From Chloroflexaceae bacterium (GTDB lineage Bacteria; Chloroflexota; Chloroflexia; Chloroflexales; Chloroflexaceae): a stretch of DNA of 46,306 bases. Made by a program: the position numbers and the translations under genes. Of the stretch, positions 27,222 to 35,597 are shown in pieces. The notes under the pieces are model-generated. The model did no database searches. It saw nothing but the letters and a program-made list of their open reading frames with translations, and was not told where the DNA came from. How positions within the stretch are numbered: the first letter of the stretch is position 1; every line of letters begins with the position of its first letter. The stretch spans positions 1 through 46,306 of the forward strand of contig JAAUTZ010000019.1 in the NCBI GenBank assembly GCA_012031225.1, given 5' to 3'.

Positions 27222-28222
27222 GATTCCGTCTTGATGGTGCGTGCCCACGGTTCATTCACCCGATACCACGCGACCAGATTGGCTACGCCTTCCTGAAACG
27301 TCGTTTGCGGTCTCCATCCAAGCAGTTGCTCAGCTTTGCTAATGTCGGCCCACGTTGCCAGCACATCGGCGGGGTGGCGGGGATGGTAGACAATCTCGGC
27401 GCGGTTGTCAAGCAGGCGTTCGATCTCGTGCAGCGCATCCATCAAAACGACGGGCTGATCCGAGCCGAGATTGATCACCTCGTAGCCAAGCGGGCGCAGG
27501 GCCGCCACCGTGCCCCGCGCAATATCCGTCACATAGGTGAAGTCACGCTCTTGCCGCCCATCGCCAAAGACGTGGACGGGGCGTTCTTCGCTGATCCACT
27601 GCACAAAGCGGAACATGCTCATATCGGGGCGGCCTGCGGGGCCATACACCGTGAAGTAGCGCAACACCGTCGTATCAATGCCATACAGCGTGTGATAGGT
27701 AAAACACAACACCTCAGCCCCCTTCTTCGAGGCGGCATAGGGCGAGAGCGCGTGGCTCGTGTTGGCATCCTCGCGGAAGGGGCGCGGGTTATCCACCCCA
27801 TATAGGCTCGACGTTGAAGCGAGGACAAACTTCTGCACCTCGAATTCGCGGGCAATCTCCAGCAGATTCAGCGTGCCGGTCACATTCGTATCAATGTAGA
27901 CCCACGGGTTTTCGACGGATTGGCGCACCCCTGCGCGGGCCGCCAAATTGATGATGCTGGTGGGCGGCTGCTGCGCCACAATCGCACGGAGCGGGGCATA
28001 GTTGGCAATGTCGGCGTGCTGGAACTGAAAGCCCGGACGCGCTTGCAGCTGAGTGAGCCGCCATTCTTTGAGGCGCACATCATAGGCATCGTTCAGGTTA
28101 TCTATGCCGATCACCTGATGCCCCTGCTGCAACAGCAGATCGCAGACATTCGCACCGATAAAGCCAGCACATCCCGTGACCAGAATCGTCTGGGGCGCGA
28201 GCTGCACAGGCTGTCCAGTCAT
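27218..28222 (-). CDS. UDP-glucuronate 4-epimerase-like SDR
   Basis: 334 residues. The NAD-binding motif is ILVTGCAGFIGANVCDLLL. The segment IDNLNDAYDVRLKEWRL and the ARAGVRQSVENPWVYIDTN stretch are typical of UDP-glucuronate 4-epimerases of the LpsL/Gla type. STSSLYG and PYAASKKGAE give the catalytic Ser, Tyr and Lys; YFTVYGPAGRPDMSMF is also conserved. It would make UDP-galacturonate from UDP-glucuronate. Translationally coupled to the downstream SDR gene. Confidence 0.88.
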   Translation of the reverse strand: MTGQPVQLAPQTILVTGCAGFIGANVCDLLLQQGHQVIGIDNLNDAYDVRLKEWRLTQLQARPGFQFQHADIANYAPLRAIVAQQPPTSIINLAARAGVRQSVENPWVYIDTNVTGTLNLLEIAREFEVQKFVLASTSSLYGVDNPRPFREDANTSHALSPYAASKKGAEVLCFTYHTLYGIDTTVLRYFTVYGPAGRPDMSMFRFVQWISEERPVHVFGDGRQERDFTYVTDIARGTVAALRPLGYEVINLGSDQPVVLMDALHEIERLLDNRAEIVYHPRHPADVLATWADISKAEQLLGWRPQTTFQEGVANLVAWYRVNEPWARTIKTES

Positions 28223-28317
28223 AATGCAATCCCTTCAGCGTATTGGCGTATCATCTCCCGAGTATACTCACGCTTGCGCTCCTTGTCAAGATACGGAACT
28301 CGCCGCAAGCGGGCCGT

Positions 28318-29664
28318 TCACTGCCCGCGCTGCCACGCCGCAATCGCCAAGCCGGAGGTAACCCCCGTGAACACATCCATCTCGTGCAGCTTCTCCGCGC
28401 CAAATTTCTGGCTGAGCAGGCGCACAAAACGCGGAACCCGTGATGAGCCACCCGTGCGTAGCACCGTATCAATTGCGGCGGGCGTAAGCCCGGCGGCGGC
28501 AAGGGCCCGATCAATGCACTGCTCAACGTCGCGCACATCAGGCCCAATCAGGCGTTCAAAATCCCAGCGTGGCAACGGCTCATCAATCGCGAGGTCTTCG
28601 CGGTGCAAGCTAATCACGGCTGCATTGCTATCACTCAGGGCAACCTTCGCCTGCTCCACCGCCTCATACAGCAGCAAGCCGTAATTGCGCCGCACCAGTG
28701 CCCGCAACGCCCGCAGTTGCTCAGGGCGATCACTCATGCTGATGCCCTCATCAATAATGTCGAGATAGCGCGGCTGGGTCAGATCAACGATGCTCTGCCA
28801 TTCGCTGAGGTGTTCTAGCACATGCACCGGAAACGGCAGCTTGCGTGCGCCGAGCATTGCCCCCTCGCCGAAGTGCTTGAGCATGCGCCCCATCACGATC
28901 CGCTGATCGAGGACATCGCCACCCACCGGCACCCCATCGGTGGCAAGCACCTGCATCTTGCCGTGCCGATCAATCTGCATCACCGTCAGGTCCAACGTCC
29001 CCCCGCCAAAGTCAAACACCAGCACCCGCTGCGCGTGGCGGCTCTGGCGGGCATAGTCCAGTGCTGCTGCCGACGGCTCCTCAAGGAAGGTGACATTAGG
29101 CAGCGCGGCGAGCTTGCAGGCGTAGCGCATCCGCTTGAATGCGAGTGTATCTGCCGCCGGATCGGTGGCATAATGCACAGGTCGCCCAACCACCACCCCC
29201 GTGACCAGCTGCCCAAGCTGATCCTGCACACGCAGCAGGATCAGGCGCAACGCCAGCGCAATCAGTTCTTCGAGCGTATACGCCCGCCCAAACACACTGG
29301 TATGGGTGAAGCCCGCATCGCGTAGCCCCGATTTGAGCGACTGGAAGAGCCGCCCCGGTGCGCTATCATCCACATAGGCATATAAGGCTTGGATCACGCT
29401 CGTATCCATATCGGCAAAGGTTAGCTCGGCATCGCCAATATACTTCCACGCATAATCTATCTCGCGCCCCACATTGCCTTCAAGGAAGCGATCCATCGCC
29501 TCGCGCCCGATGTAGGCTACCCCCTCGCGGGTGAGAAACAGGCTGGAACGCAGCAGCCGCGGATTGGCCGTGTTACGTGGATCAAGCGGCAGCATGGTGA
29601 TCGTGGAGCCATCGTATACCGCCACACTCGAATTGGTTGTGCCGAAGTCAAGCCCAATCTGCAT
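28318..29664 (-). CDS. Hsp70-like ATPase (YegD type)
   Basis: 448 residues. The actin/Hsp70 ATPase fold is clear: phosphate 1 motif IGLDFGTTNSSVAVYDG, phosphate 2 VLVFDFGGGTLDLTVM, LEEPSAAALDYA, and the adenosine motif VLRTGGSSRVPRFVRLL. It ends after the nucleotide-binding domain, with no peptide-binding beta sandwich or lid as in DnaK, like E. coli YegD. Its role is unknown; a chaperone-like or regulatory ATPase is inferred. It has its own TTGACA promoter, which overlaps a divergent one. Confidence 0.88.
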   Translation of the reverse strand: MQIGLDFGTTNSSVAVYDGSTITMLPLDPRNTANPRLLRSSLFLTREGVAYIGREAMDRFLEGNVGREIDYAWKYIGDAELTFADMDTSVIQALYAYVDDSAPGRLFQSLKSGLRDAGFTHTSVFGRAYTLEELIALALRLILLRVQDQLGQLVTGVVVGRPVHYATDPAADTLAFKRMRYACKLAALPNVTFLEEPSAAALDYARQSRHAQRVLVFDFGGGTLDLTVMQIDRHGKMQVLATDGVPVGGDVLDQRIVMGRMLKHFGEGAMLGARKLPFPVHVLEHLSEWQSIVDLTQPRYLDIIDEGISMSDRPEQLRALRALVRRNYGLLLYEAVEQAKVALSDSNAAVISLHREDLAIDEPLPRWDFERLIGPDVRDVEQCIDRALAAAGLTPAAIDTVLRTGGSSRVPRFVRLLSQKFGAEKLHEMDVFTGVTSGLAIAAWQRGQ

Positions 29665-29704
29665 GCATCCCTCCTAAGCTGTGGAGCGTATCTGCCAAAC
29701 AGCA

Positions 29705-29733
29705 ATGGTAGTTGATTCAGCACCGGCTGTCAA
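29705..29733 (-). promoter_or_regulatory. Promoter of the Hsp70-like gene
   Basis: On the minus strand TTGACA (29733-29728) and TACCAT (29710-29705) are spaced by 17 bases, with a short leader to the ATG at 29664. It overlaps the plus-strand promoter at 29712-29742. Confidence 0.7.
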
Positions 29734-29742
29734 TGGTATAAT
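29712..29742 (+). promoter_or_regulatory. Divergent promoter of the 117-residue gene
   Basis: TGG-TATAAT (extended -10, box at 29737-29742) with TTGATT (29712-29717) at a long 19-base spacer. The two divergent promoters share their DNA, so binding of RNA polymerase at one should hinder the other. Confidence 0.6.
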
Positions 29743-29785
29743 GGGCGTAATGGGTGCGCTACACACGAAGCGAGAGGAGCGAAGC

Positions 29786-30139
29786 ATGGCCCGCAGTATG
29801 TGGCAGCAAATCGTGAAACGGATCAATACTGAGTATGAGCGGCGGCTCCGGATTGCGAGTGACCTCACCCCAGATGGCACGACGCTCCACCACCACGCTC
29901 CGTACACCGCCGATACGCCCGTGCTGATTGTTGAGCAGGCGCAGGAGGATTACCCCAATGCCGCCAGCACAGTGCTGATTGCCCGCTCCGATCTGGAACC
30001 ACCCGCGCTTGCCCATCCGCCGCGCAGTGGCTCCCCAGCCTTGCCCGATCCACCACCCGCCCAAGCTCCCGCCCCCGATGCAGACGCTGACGATGATGCC
30101 GTAGAGATTGCCAATATTCCACGCGGAACCCGTACCTAA
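29786..30139 (+). CDS. Small protein, proline-rich tail, unknown
   Basis: 117 residues from the ATG at 29786, six bases after a GAGAGGAG SD. The N-terminal 70 residues look like a small alpha/beta domain (MARSMWQQIVKRINTEYERR, VLIVEQAQEDYP, STVLIARSD). The rest is disordered and rich in Pro, Ala and Asp. It is not recognised. It is divergent from the Hsp70-like gene through overlapping promoters, so a functional link is possible. Confidence 0.65.
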   Translation: MARSMWQQIVKRINTEYERRLRIASDLTPDGTTLHHHAPYTADTPVLIVEQAQEDYPNAASTVLIARSDLEPPALAHPPRSGSPALPDPPPAQAPAPDADADDDAVEIANIPRGTRT

Positions 30140-30169
30140 GCGTTTTAACCAGCCCAACCTCACCCGCTT

Positions 30170-30192
30170 AAAAATGAGCAGTTGCTCATTTT
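30170..30192 (+). terminator. A/T-flanked hairpin after the small gene
   Basis: AAAATGAGCA (30171-30180) pairs with TGCTCATTTT (30183-30192), a 10-bp stem with a tight loop. The T run is part of the stem, so it can work in either direction. It lies 31 bases after the 117-residue gene. Confidence 0.6.
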
Positions 30193-30216
30193 CGGCGGGG
30201 CAGTGCGCGGACCGTC

Positions 30217-30244
30217 TTGACACATATGTGAAGCGGCGTACAAT
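30217..30244 (+). promoter_or_regulatory. Strong promoter of the DUF4397 gene
   Basis: TTGACA (30217-30222) and TACAAT (30239-30244) have a 16-base spacer. It drives the surface-protein gene through a long leader. Confidence 0.75.
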
Positions 30245-30487
30245 ACACATGGGGACAGGTCAGCAAGTTACGGATTTTAAACAAGTTGGAACTGCCCCTT
30301 AGCGTGGAAGTGTGTCCGAAAATATCGTGCGGAAATTGCACGGCTCGCGGCAAACCGCGTGCGTGGCAGATGCGGCATTGCGTTTGCAATGTTGGCGAGC
30401 GTGTGGGTTGCACACGTACTGCTGCCTACTTACCCAATTGCTGCGCCTGCAATCAGAAGTTCATTGTTTCGCCACAAGGAGGAAAAT
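30245..30487 (+). other. Long leader (about 235 bases) of the DUF4397 gene
   Basis: From the predicted start near 30251 to the GTG at 30488 no coding frame is convincing. The region contains several short complementary tracts (for example GCGGAAATTGCAC and GTTGCACACG) and could fold, but I recognise no riboswitch class. It may control a highly expressed surface protein. Confidence 0.4.
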
Positions 30488-32068
30488 GTGAAATTTAGTT
30501 TACGCATGTTCATGGTGTTGCTCGCTGTGTTAATGGTCGGGGCACTCAGCCCACAATCCTCAGCTCAAGCACAGGAAGGCACGACCCTACTGCGTGTGGT
30601 GCATGCCTCACCGGATGCGCCCGCTGTAGACATCTACCTAAACGGTGAAGCGGCCCTGCTTGACGTACCGTTCTTCACCGCGACGGGCTACATCGAGCTA
30701 CCTGCTGGAACCTACGCGGTTGCGATTGCGCCCGCCGGAACCTCGCTGGATGATGCGGTCTTGACCGCAGACGTAAGCCTGATGGCCGGCATGGCCTACA
30801 CCGCTGCTGCCGCCGGAGCGTTGGCTGATCTGCAACTGCTGGCATTCGAGGACAACCTCAGCCCAACGGCTGAAGGTGAGGCCCGCGTCGCCGTGTACCA
30901 CCTCTCGCCCGATGCCCCCGCTGTGGATGTCAAGCTAGCCGATGGCACACCGCTCCTAACCGACCTGCCCTTCTCCTTCGTCGGCACACTGGATGTGCCC
31001 GCCGCCACCTATGACCTCATCGTGACCCCCACCGGGAGCGATGCAGTGGTGCTTGATCTGGCGGGCACGATGCTCGAAGCCGGCAACCTGTACAGCGTCT
31101 TTGCTACCGACTTCGTGGGCAACCTAACGGCGCAACTCGCGGTAACAGCCCTGACCCAAGAAGCAGCTGCCCCCGATGAGCCGACCGCAGAGCCAATGCC
31201 GGAGCCGACCGCGGAGCCAATGCCGGACCCAATGCCGGAGCCAACCGCGGAGCCAATGCCGGACCCAATGCCGGAAGAGCCAGCCGTACCTGCGCTCCCA
31301 GCCAGTGTCCGTGTGGCGCACGCCTCGCCCGATGCCCCCGCCGTGGATGTGTATGTGAATGGCGACCTGACGCTGAGCAACGTGCCCTTCTTCACCGTCA
31401 GCGATTACCTCGAAATTCCGGGTGGCACGTACCGCATTCAAGTGACCCCGGCTGGATCCGCACCCGAAGATGCCGTGATTGATGCCGATGTGGAAGTGCT
31501 GCCCGGCCGCGCCTACACCATCGCTGCGACCGGCTTCGTAGCCACCATTGGCGCAAGCATCTTTGAAGATAACCTCAGCCCAACCAACGATGCCCGCCTG
31601 ACGGTTTACCACGTTGCCCCCGATGCGGGCCCAGTGGATGTCAAGCTGCCCGATGGCACGCCCCTGATCGAGGGCTTGGACTTCCTTGAGTACGCCACGC
31701 TCGAAGTGCCGCCGGGCACCTACAGCGTCAACGTTACGCCTGCTGGCAGCGATGCCATCCTGACCGGCTTGACTGACGCAATGCTGGAGAGTGGAGTCGC
31801 CTACGGCGTGTTCGCCTTCTTGACACCGGGTGCCCTAGCCCTCGATGTCGTGCCGGTACGGGTGAGCGAGGGCGTTGCCGCGCAACCCGATCCGACCCCG
31901 CCGCCGGTAGCCACCCCCATTCCGGCTCCCGAACCCACGCCTGTGCCGCCTGTCCGCCTCCCAGACACCGCAACCGGGAGCACGCTACCGATGGGTGGCT
32001 TGGTTGCTACCGCACTGTTGCTGATGGTTGCGGGTGGGGCTGCGCTTGCCGTGCGTCGCCGCCGCTAA
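30488..32068 (+). CDS. DUF4397 surface protein with LPDTA-like anchor
   Basis: 526 residues from a GTG five bases after a perfect AAGGAGG SD; an upstream in-frame ATG would add a second hydrophobic stretch and lacks an SD. A signal peptide (MFMVLLAVLMVGALSPQSSA then QAQ) is followed by two DUF4397 units, about 32-215 and 265-455. Each has the pair RVVHASPDAPAVDIYLNG / VYHLSPDAPAVDVKLADG. A Pro-Glu-Met repeat links them. The C-terminus has LPDTATGSTLPMGGL, a hydrophobic helix and RRRR, resembling a sortase-type signal but ending LPxTA rather than LPxTG. The protein is exported and cell-wall or membrane attached; its role is unknown, adhesion being one possibility. Confidence 0.85.
   Translation: MKFSLRMFMVLLAVLMVGALSPQSSAQAQEGTTLLRVVHASPDAPAVDIYLNGEAALLDVPFFTATGYIELPAGTYAVAIAPAGTSLDDAVLTADVSLMAGMAYTAAAAGALADLQLLAFEDNLSPTAEGEARVAVYHLSPDAPAVDVKLADGTPLLTDLPFSFVGTLDVPAATYDLIVTPTGSDAVVLDLAGTMLEAGNLYSVFATDFVGNLTAQLAVTALTQEAAAPDEPTAEPMPEPTAEPMPDPMPEPTAEPMPDPMPEEPAVPALPASVRVAHASPDAPAVDVYVNGDLTLSNVPFFTVSDYLEIPGGTYRIQVTPAGSAPEDAVIDADVEVLPGRAYTIAATGFVATIGASIFEDNLSPTNDARLTVYHVAPDAGPVDVKLPDGTPLIEGLDFLEYATLEVPPGTYSVNVTPAGSDAILTGLTDAMLESGVAYGVFAFLTPGALALDVVPVRVSEGVAAQPDPTPPPVATPIPAPEPTPVPPVRLPDTATGSTLPMGGLVATALLLMVAGGAALAVRRRR
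31178..31275 (+). repeat. Proline-rich linker repeats in the DUF4397 gene
   Basis: Units coding EPTAEPMP and DPMP alternate over about 100 bases between the two DUF4397 units. They form a flexible spacer and could change copy number in frame. Confidence 0.85.
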
Positions 32069-32103
32069 ATCGTAGCTTCACACTTTCCGCGCCCGATCTA
32101 CCG

Positions 32104-32137
32104 ACAGCCACTCCACAACGGGGTGGCTGTTGTATTT
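32104..32137 (+). terminator. Terminator of the DUF4397 gene
   Basis: ACAGCCAC (32104-32111) pairs with GTGGCTGT (32123-32130), followed by TGTATTT. It starts 36 bases after the stop codon. Confidence 0.75.
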
Positions 32138-32164
32138 GTGCGAAAAGCATGATTCTGGTACTAT
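32136..32164 (+). promoter_or_regulatory. Promoter of the DUF1269 gene
   Basis: TTGTGC (32136-32141) and TACTAT (32159-32164) are 17 bases apart, with an extended TG before the -10. It begins within the tail of the preceding terminator. Confidence 0.6.
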
Positions 32165-32236
32165 GCTAGTGTAAATCTGCAAGAAGTCTATAACGCCTTT
32201 GGATGATCTCTGTGTATGGAGAAGGAGTAACCCACG

Positions 32237-32734
32237 ATGAGTACGATGGTAGTGCTTGGATTCAAGACCGAAGATGGAGCCTCACAGACGTTGGGCTGGC
32301 TAGCTGAAGCGCAGAAGCAAAAGCTGATTGTCCTGCTCGATGCAGCAATCGTGACGCGCAAGGAGAACGGCAAGCCGAAAGTCAAGCAGCTCCACCATCT
32401 GGTGGCTGGTGGTGCGCTCGGTGGTGCATTCTGGGGTATGCTGGTCGGCTTGATCTTCCTGATGCCGCTCTTTGGGGCAGCCGTTGGCGCAGTGAGCGGG
32501 GCTGTTGGGGGCTTGTTCAGCGACATTGGCATTAGCGATGACTTCATCAAGAAGACTGGCGAGTCGATCCAGCCGGGCACGTCGGCTCTGTTCCTGCTCG
32601 TTGCCGAAGCAACGGTAGATAAGCTAGCGGAGCAGGCCAAAGCGGACAACATCGAATTCGAGATCATCTCGTCCTCGCTCAACAACGAGCAGGATGCCGC
32701 CCTCCGCGAAGCCTTCGGAGTGGATGCCGCCTAA
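32237..32734 (+). CDS. DUF1269-family protein with glycine zipper
   Basis: 165 residues. The N-terminal beta/alpha part (MVVLGFKTEDGASQTLGWL) and basic DAAIVTRKENGKPKVKQ lead to a Gly/Ala-rich membrane segment near 55-95 (GGALGGAFWGMLVGLIFLMP, GAAVGAVSGAVGG). The C-terminus, with SALFLLVAEATVDKLAEQ, is typical of DUF1269. Function is not established; these proteins are often stress-linked membrane proteins. The SD GAGAAGGAG precedes the start. It is a single-gene unit with its own promoter and terminator. Confidence 0.88.
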   Translation: MSTMVVLGFKTEDGASQTLGWLAEAQKQKLIVLLDAAIVTRKENGKPKVKQLHHLVAGGALGGAFWGMLVGLIFLMPLFGAAVGAVSGAVGGLFSDIGISDDFIKKTGESIQPGTSALFLLVAEATVDKLAEQAKADNIEFEIISSSLNNEQDAALREAFGVDAA

Positions 32735-32802
32735 ACAATAGGCGCCACCCGGGTGGGGCTGCAACCTCACATAGGCGTGCAGCGTTTAAGATCATAACAG
32801 GC

Positions 32803-32840
32803 AGAGCCGACTGTGATTGCCATAGTCGGCTCTCTGTATT
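32803..32840 (+). terminator. Terminator of the DUF1269 gene
   Basis: AGAGCCGACT (32803-32812) pairs with AGTCGGCTCT (32824-32833), an 11-base loop, then CTGTATT. A perfect 10-bp stem. Confidence 0.75.
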
Positions 32841-32871
32841 GAACTGATCTGAATCAGGAAAGGAAAACACT

Positions 32872-33240
32872 ATGCAGCTGATTATACGATGGCTGATTAC
32901 GGCGGCTTCCCTCGTTGTCGCGGCGTGGATCGTGCCGGGCATTGACATTACAGATAACAGTGGCTGGCTCGCGGTGCTTGCAATGGCGGCGATGCTTGGC
33001 TTGGCGAATGCCTTCTTGCGCCCGCTCCTAACGATTCTCTCGTGCCCGATGGTGCTCCTAACACTTGGGCTGTTCCTGTTCGTCGTCAATGCGCTCACGT
33101 TTATGTTTGCCTCGTGGGCCGCGCAAACGCTGTTTGGCGCAGGCTTTGTTGTGAACGGCTTCTTCCCCGCGATGTTCGGCTCGATTGTCGTGAGTATTGT
33201 GTCGTTTCTCTTGTCGGTGTTCGTGCCCGACAAAAGCTAG
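32872..33240 (+). CDS. YvlD/phage-holin-4 family membrane protein
   Basis: 122 residues with four membrane helices. LLIIRW-type start (MQLIIRWLITAASLVVAAWI), then PGIDITDNSGWLAVLAMAA, LGLANAFLRPLLTILSCPM and LGLFLFVVNALTFMF are the family pattern (Phage_holin_4_2, B. subtilis YvlD). Despite the name, most chromosomal members are not phage holins and are linked to envelope stress. An AGGAAAGGA SD precedes the ATG. No phage genes lie nearby. Confidence 0.88.
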   Translation: MQLIIRWLITAASLVVAAWIVPGIDITDNSGWLAVLAMAAMLGLANAFLRPLLTILSCPMVLLTLGLFLFVVNALTFMFASWAAQTLFGAGFVVNGFFPAMFGSIVVSIVSFLLSVFVPDKS

Positions 33241-33283
33241 CCCAACCCTTGCCCCCACCAACGCCTTGCCCCCTGAGCAACAA

Positions 33284-33317
33284 CGGCGAGACGGATCGGA
33301 GCCGATCCGTCTCGCCG
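33284..33317. terminator. Bidirectional hairpin between convergent genes
   Basis: A perfect 16-bp inverted repeat (CGGCGAGACGGATCGG at 33284-33299 and its complement at 33302-33317) with a two-base centre. It lies between the ends of the holin-like and CoA-transferase genes. There is no U run, but the stem is very strong. Confidence 0.7.
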
Positions 33318-33324
33318 CACCGGC

Positions 33325-35250
33325 CTACGTCAGCTGTTCGCGGGCTTCGGCGAAGTTCTTGTAGAACTGCTGCCCGATCTGTGCTTCAGCAAACTCCTCA
33401 CCCAACTGGAGCCGGAAGAAGGCATTGGTCGAGTAGCGGGTTGAGGAGAGGAAATACTTCTCTTGATTCTGGCGCACCATCTCGAAGAAGATCGGCTTGG
33501 CGCGGATGCCGAGCGTGAAGTTATCGTAGTTGACGATTACATTCACCTTGCGCCCCAAGCTCGCAAACCACTGATCGAGGAATGCCGCCAGCTCGTAGGC
33601 ATCATTCTCCGTCACCAGCGATAGCCCCTCGAAATTGGCATAGGCGACATTCTCACCCGCATTGTAGCTGACCCGCTCACTCAGCGGCTTGACCGACGAG
33701 TCGCGCAAGCCCATAAGCTCTGGGCGGAAGATGCGCTCATCCATCAGCTTCAGGTCAGCCACAATACGCGGGCGGAAATCCATCTGGGCCAGCACATCCC
33801 GCTCGAGATCAATGCCGGGCGCAATCTCAACGAGTTCTAGCCCCCCATCCACCAGCCGCAGCACGCACCGTTCGGAGATGAAATAGACCGGCTGCTTGCG
33901 CTGTGTGGCAAAATCGCCACTGAACGTGACCTGCTCAACCTGCTTGACATACTTCTTAATCTTGCCCTCACGCCCAATCCGTAGCTTGCCATCTTCAATG
34001 ACTATCTCGCCGCCCGCCGTAAATGTCCCCAGAAAGAACAGGGCTTTGGCGTTCTGGGTGATATTGATGAAGCCCCCCGCGCCCGCAAACTTCGGCCCAA
34101 ACTTACTCACATTCACGTCGCCGTTATCATCCACCTGTGCCGCACCGAGAAAGGCTTGGGTCAAGCCACCGCCATCATAGAAGTCGAACTGCGCGGACTG
34201 CGTGATGATGGCTTCTGGGTTGGCCGTTGCACCAAAGCTCTTGCCACTCGCGGGGATGCCGCCTATCCCACCCGGCTCAACCGTCAGCGTAATCAGATCA
34301 AGGATGCCCTCTTCATTGGCTACCGCCGATACCCCTTCAGGCATGCCGATGCCAAGATTGACCACCGCGTTGATCTGCAAGAACATCGCCGCCCTGCGCG
34401 CAATGATCTTGCGCTCATTCAAGGGGAGCGGCTGGATCTGACCGCGATCAACTTTGACCTCACCTGTATACGATGGGTTATACGCTTCGCCAAAGGTCTG
34501 CATATGCAGTTCAGGCGGAGCCACCACCACCGCATCCACCATCACGCCGGGGATCTGCACCTCACGCGGGCTAAGCACATGGCTTGTCGTAATCCGCTCG
34601 ACTTGGACAATCACGATCCCGCCAGAGTTCTTCGCGGCGGTTGCCATCGCAAGGCTATCCAGCGTGAGCGGCTCACGCTCCATCGTGATGTTACCTTCTT
34701 GATCGGCCGTCGTGCCCCGCACAATCGTGACATTGATCGGGAAGGCGTGGTAAAACAGATACTCTTTACCGCGCAGCGTCACCACCTCAATAATATCCTC
34801 AGTCGTGATGCTGTTCATCTTGCCCCCTTCGAGGCGCGGATCTACAAACGTCTGCAAGCCAACCGTCGTAAGCACGCCCGGCTTGTGCCCCGCAATCGCC
34901 CGATACAGATGCGACACCACGCCCTGCGGCAGGCAGTAGGCTTCAACCTTGTTCTCTAGGGCGAGCTTGCCCAATTTGGGGGCTAGCCCCCAGTGCCCGC
35001 CAATCACGCGCCGCAACAAGCCGGCATGCGCGAGGTGGTTCAAGCCTTTGTCTACCCCATCGCCCTGCCCCGCCGCATACAGCAGCGTCAAGTTGCGCGG
35101 GCTACCCGTCTCCAAAAACCGTTGCTCTAGCGCAATCGCAACCGCTTCAGCAAAACCTGTCCCGATAAACCCCCCAGTGGCGATCACATCGTTGTCCAGA
35201 ATGACCTGCACGGCTTCGTCTACCGAAATCACCTTGTTGCGTTTCATCAT
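33325..35250 (-). CDS. Acyl-CoA:acetate/3-ketoacid CoA transferase, extended
   Basis: 641 residues. It is a fused alpha-beta class I CoA transferase like YdiF or propionate CoA-transferase: [20 protein letters not shown] and [13 protein letters not shown] in the first half; [20 protein letters not shown] in the second, with the catalytic Glu expected in the EEG motif. [20 protein letters not shown] and [20 protein letters not shown] follow. The core would end near residue 520, the family's usual length. About 115 further residues form an extra domain ([31 protein letters not shown]). It moves CoA between acyl groups and acetate or a 3-ketoacid; the physiological pair is unknown. Confidence 0.9.
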   Translation of the reverse strand: MMKRNKVISVDEAVQVILDNDVIATGGFIGTGFAEAVAIALEQRFLETGSPRNLTLLYAAGQGDGVDKGLNHLAHAGLLRRVIGGHWGLAPKLGKLALENKVEAYCLPQGVVSHLYRAIAGHKPGVLTTVGLQTFVDPRLEGGKMNSITTEDIIEVVTLRGKEYLFYHAFPINVTIVRGTTADQEGNITMEREPLTLDSLAMATAAKNSGGIVIVQVERITTSHVLSPREVQIPGVMVDAVVVAPPELHMQTFGEAYNPSYTGEVKVDRGQIQPLPLNERKIIARRAAMFLQINAVVNLGIGMPEGVSAVANEEGILDLITLTVEPGGIGGIPASGKSFGATANPEAIITQSAQFDFYDGGGLTQAFLGAAQVDDNGDVNVSKFGPKFAGAGGFINITQNAKALFFLGTFTAGGEIVIEDGKLRIGREGKIKKYVKQVEQVTFSGDFATQRKQPVYFISERCVLRLVDGGLELVEIAPGIDLERDVLAQMDFRPRIVADLKLMDERIFRPELMGLRDSSVKPLSERVSYNAGENVAYANFEGLSLVTENDAYELAAFLDQWFASLGRKVNVIVNYDNFTLGIRAKPIFFEMVRQNQEKYFLSSTRYSTNAFFRLQLGEEFAEAQIGQQFYKNFAEAREQLT

Positions 35251-35300
35251 CTGCGTGTTCCCTTGTGTGTATTGAAACCTGATACCACTTCGACGGGCAG

Positions 35301-35597
35301 TTATCGTGCGGATCGGCTCAAGGCCAGTAAGCCCCGTTGCATCAGCACGCCAACAAAATGCAGGGTGTCCGCTTCGGCTTGGGCCTGCGTGACATCATAT
35401 TCGCAGTAGATCGTCGCGGCAATCTCGCGCACGCTGCGGCTGCCATCGGCTAACTCCCAGATCCGCCGCCCAACCGCGTTAATGGCCCGCACACTGCCTT
35501 GCTGCGGCAGCAATAGCACCAACTCATCGCCAATCGGTTGGGCAAGGGCAGACGGGCTAGGCTGGGGATAGCTCTCAAGGGTAAGGGCGGTGTTCAT
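35301..35597 (-). CDS. PqqD-family protein (RRE-like)
   Basis: 98 residues with the PqqD fold: [39 protein letters not shown] and [20 protein letters not shown]. PqqD-like domains bind leader peptides of ribosomally made, modified peptides. No radical SAM enzyme, cyclase or obvious precursor is nearby. Its start overlaps the peptidase gene as ATGA, so the two are coexpressed and probably work together. It could also serve a non-peptide role, as some PqqD proteins sit in polysaccharide loci. Confidence 0.82.
   Translation of the reverse strand: MNTALTLESYPQPSPSALAQPIGDELVLLLPQQGSVRAINAVGRRIWELADGSRSVREIAATIYCEYDVTQAQAEADTLHFVGVLMQRGLLALSRSAR

Noticed and set aside
32872-33240. Phage holin as a sign of a prophage
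   Set aside because: The family includes many chromosomal YvlD-like proteins, and no phage genes are nearby.
34156-34959. Plus-strand open frame of 267 codons opposite the CoA transferase
   Set aside because: Rich in His and Arg from antisense codons, no domain, and opposite a well-defined enzyme.
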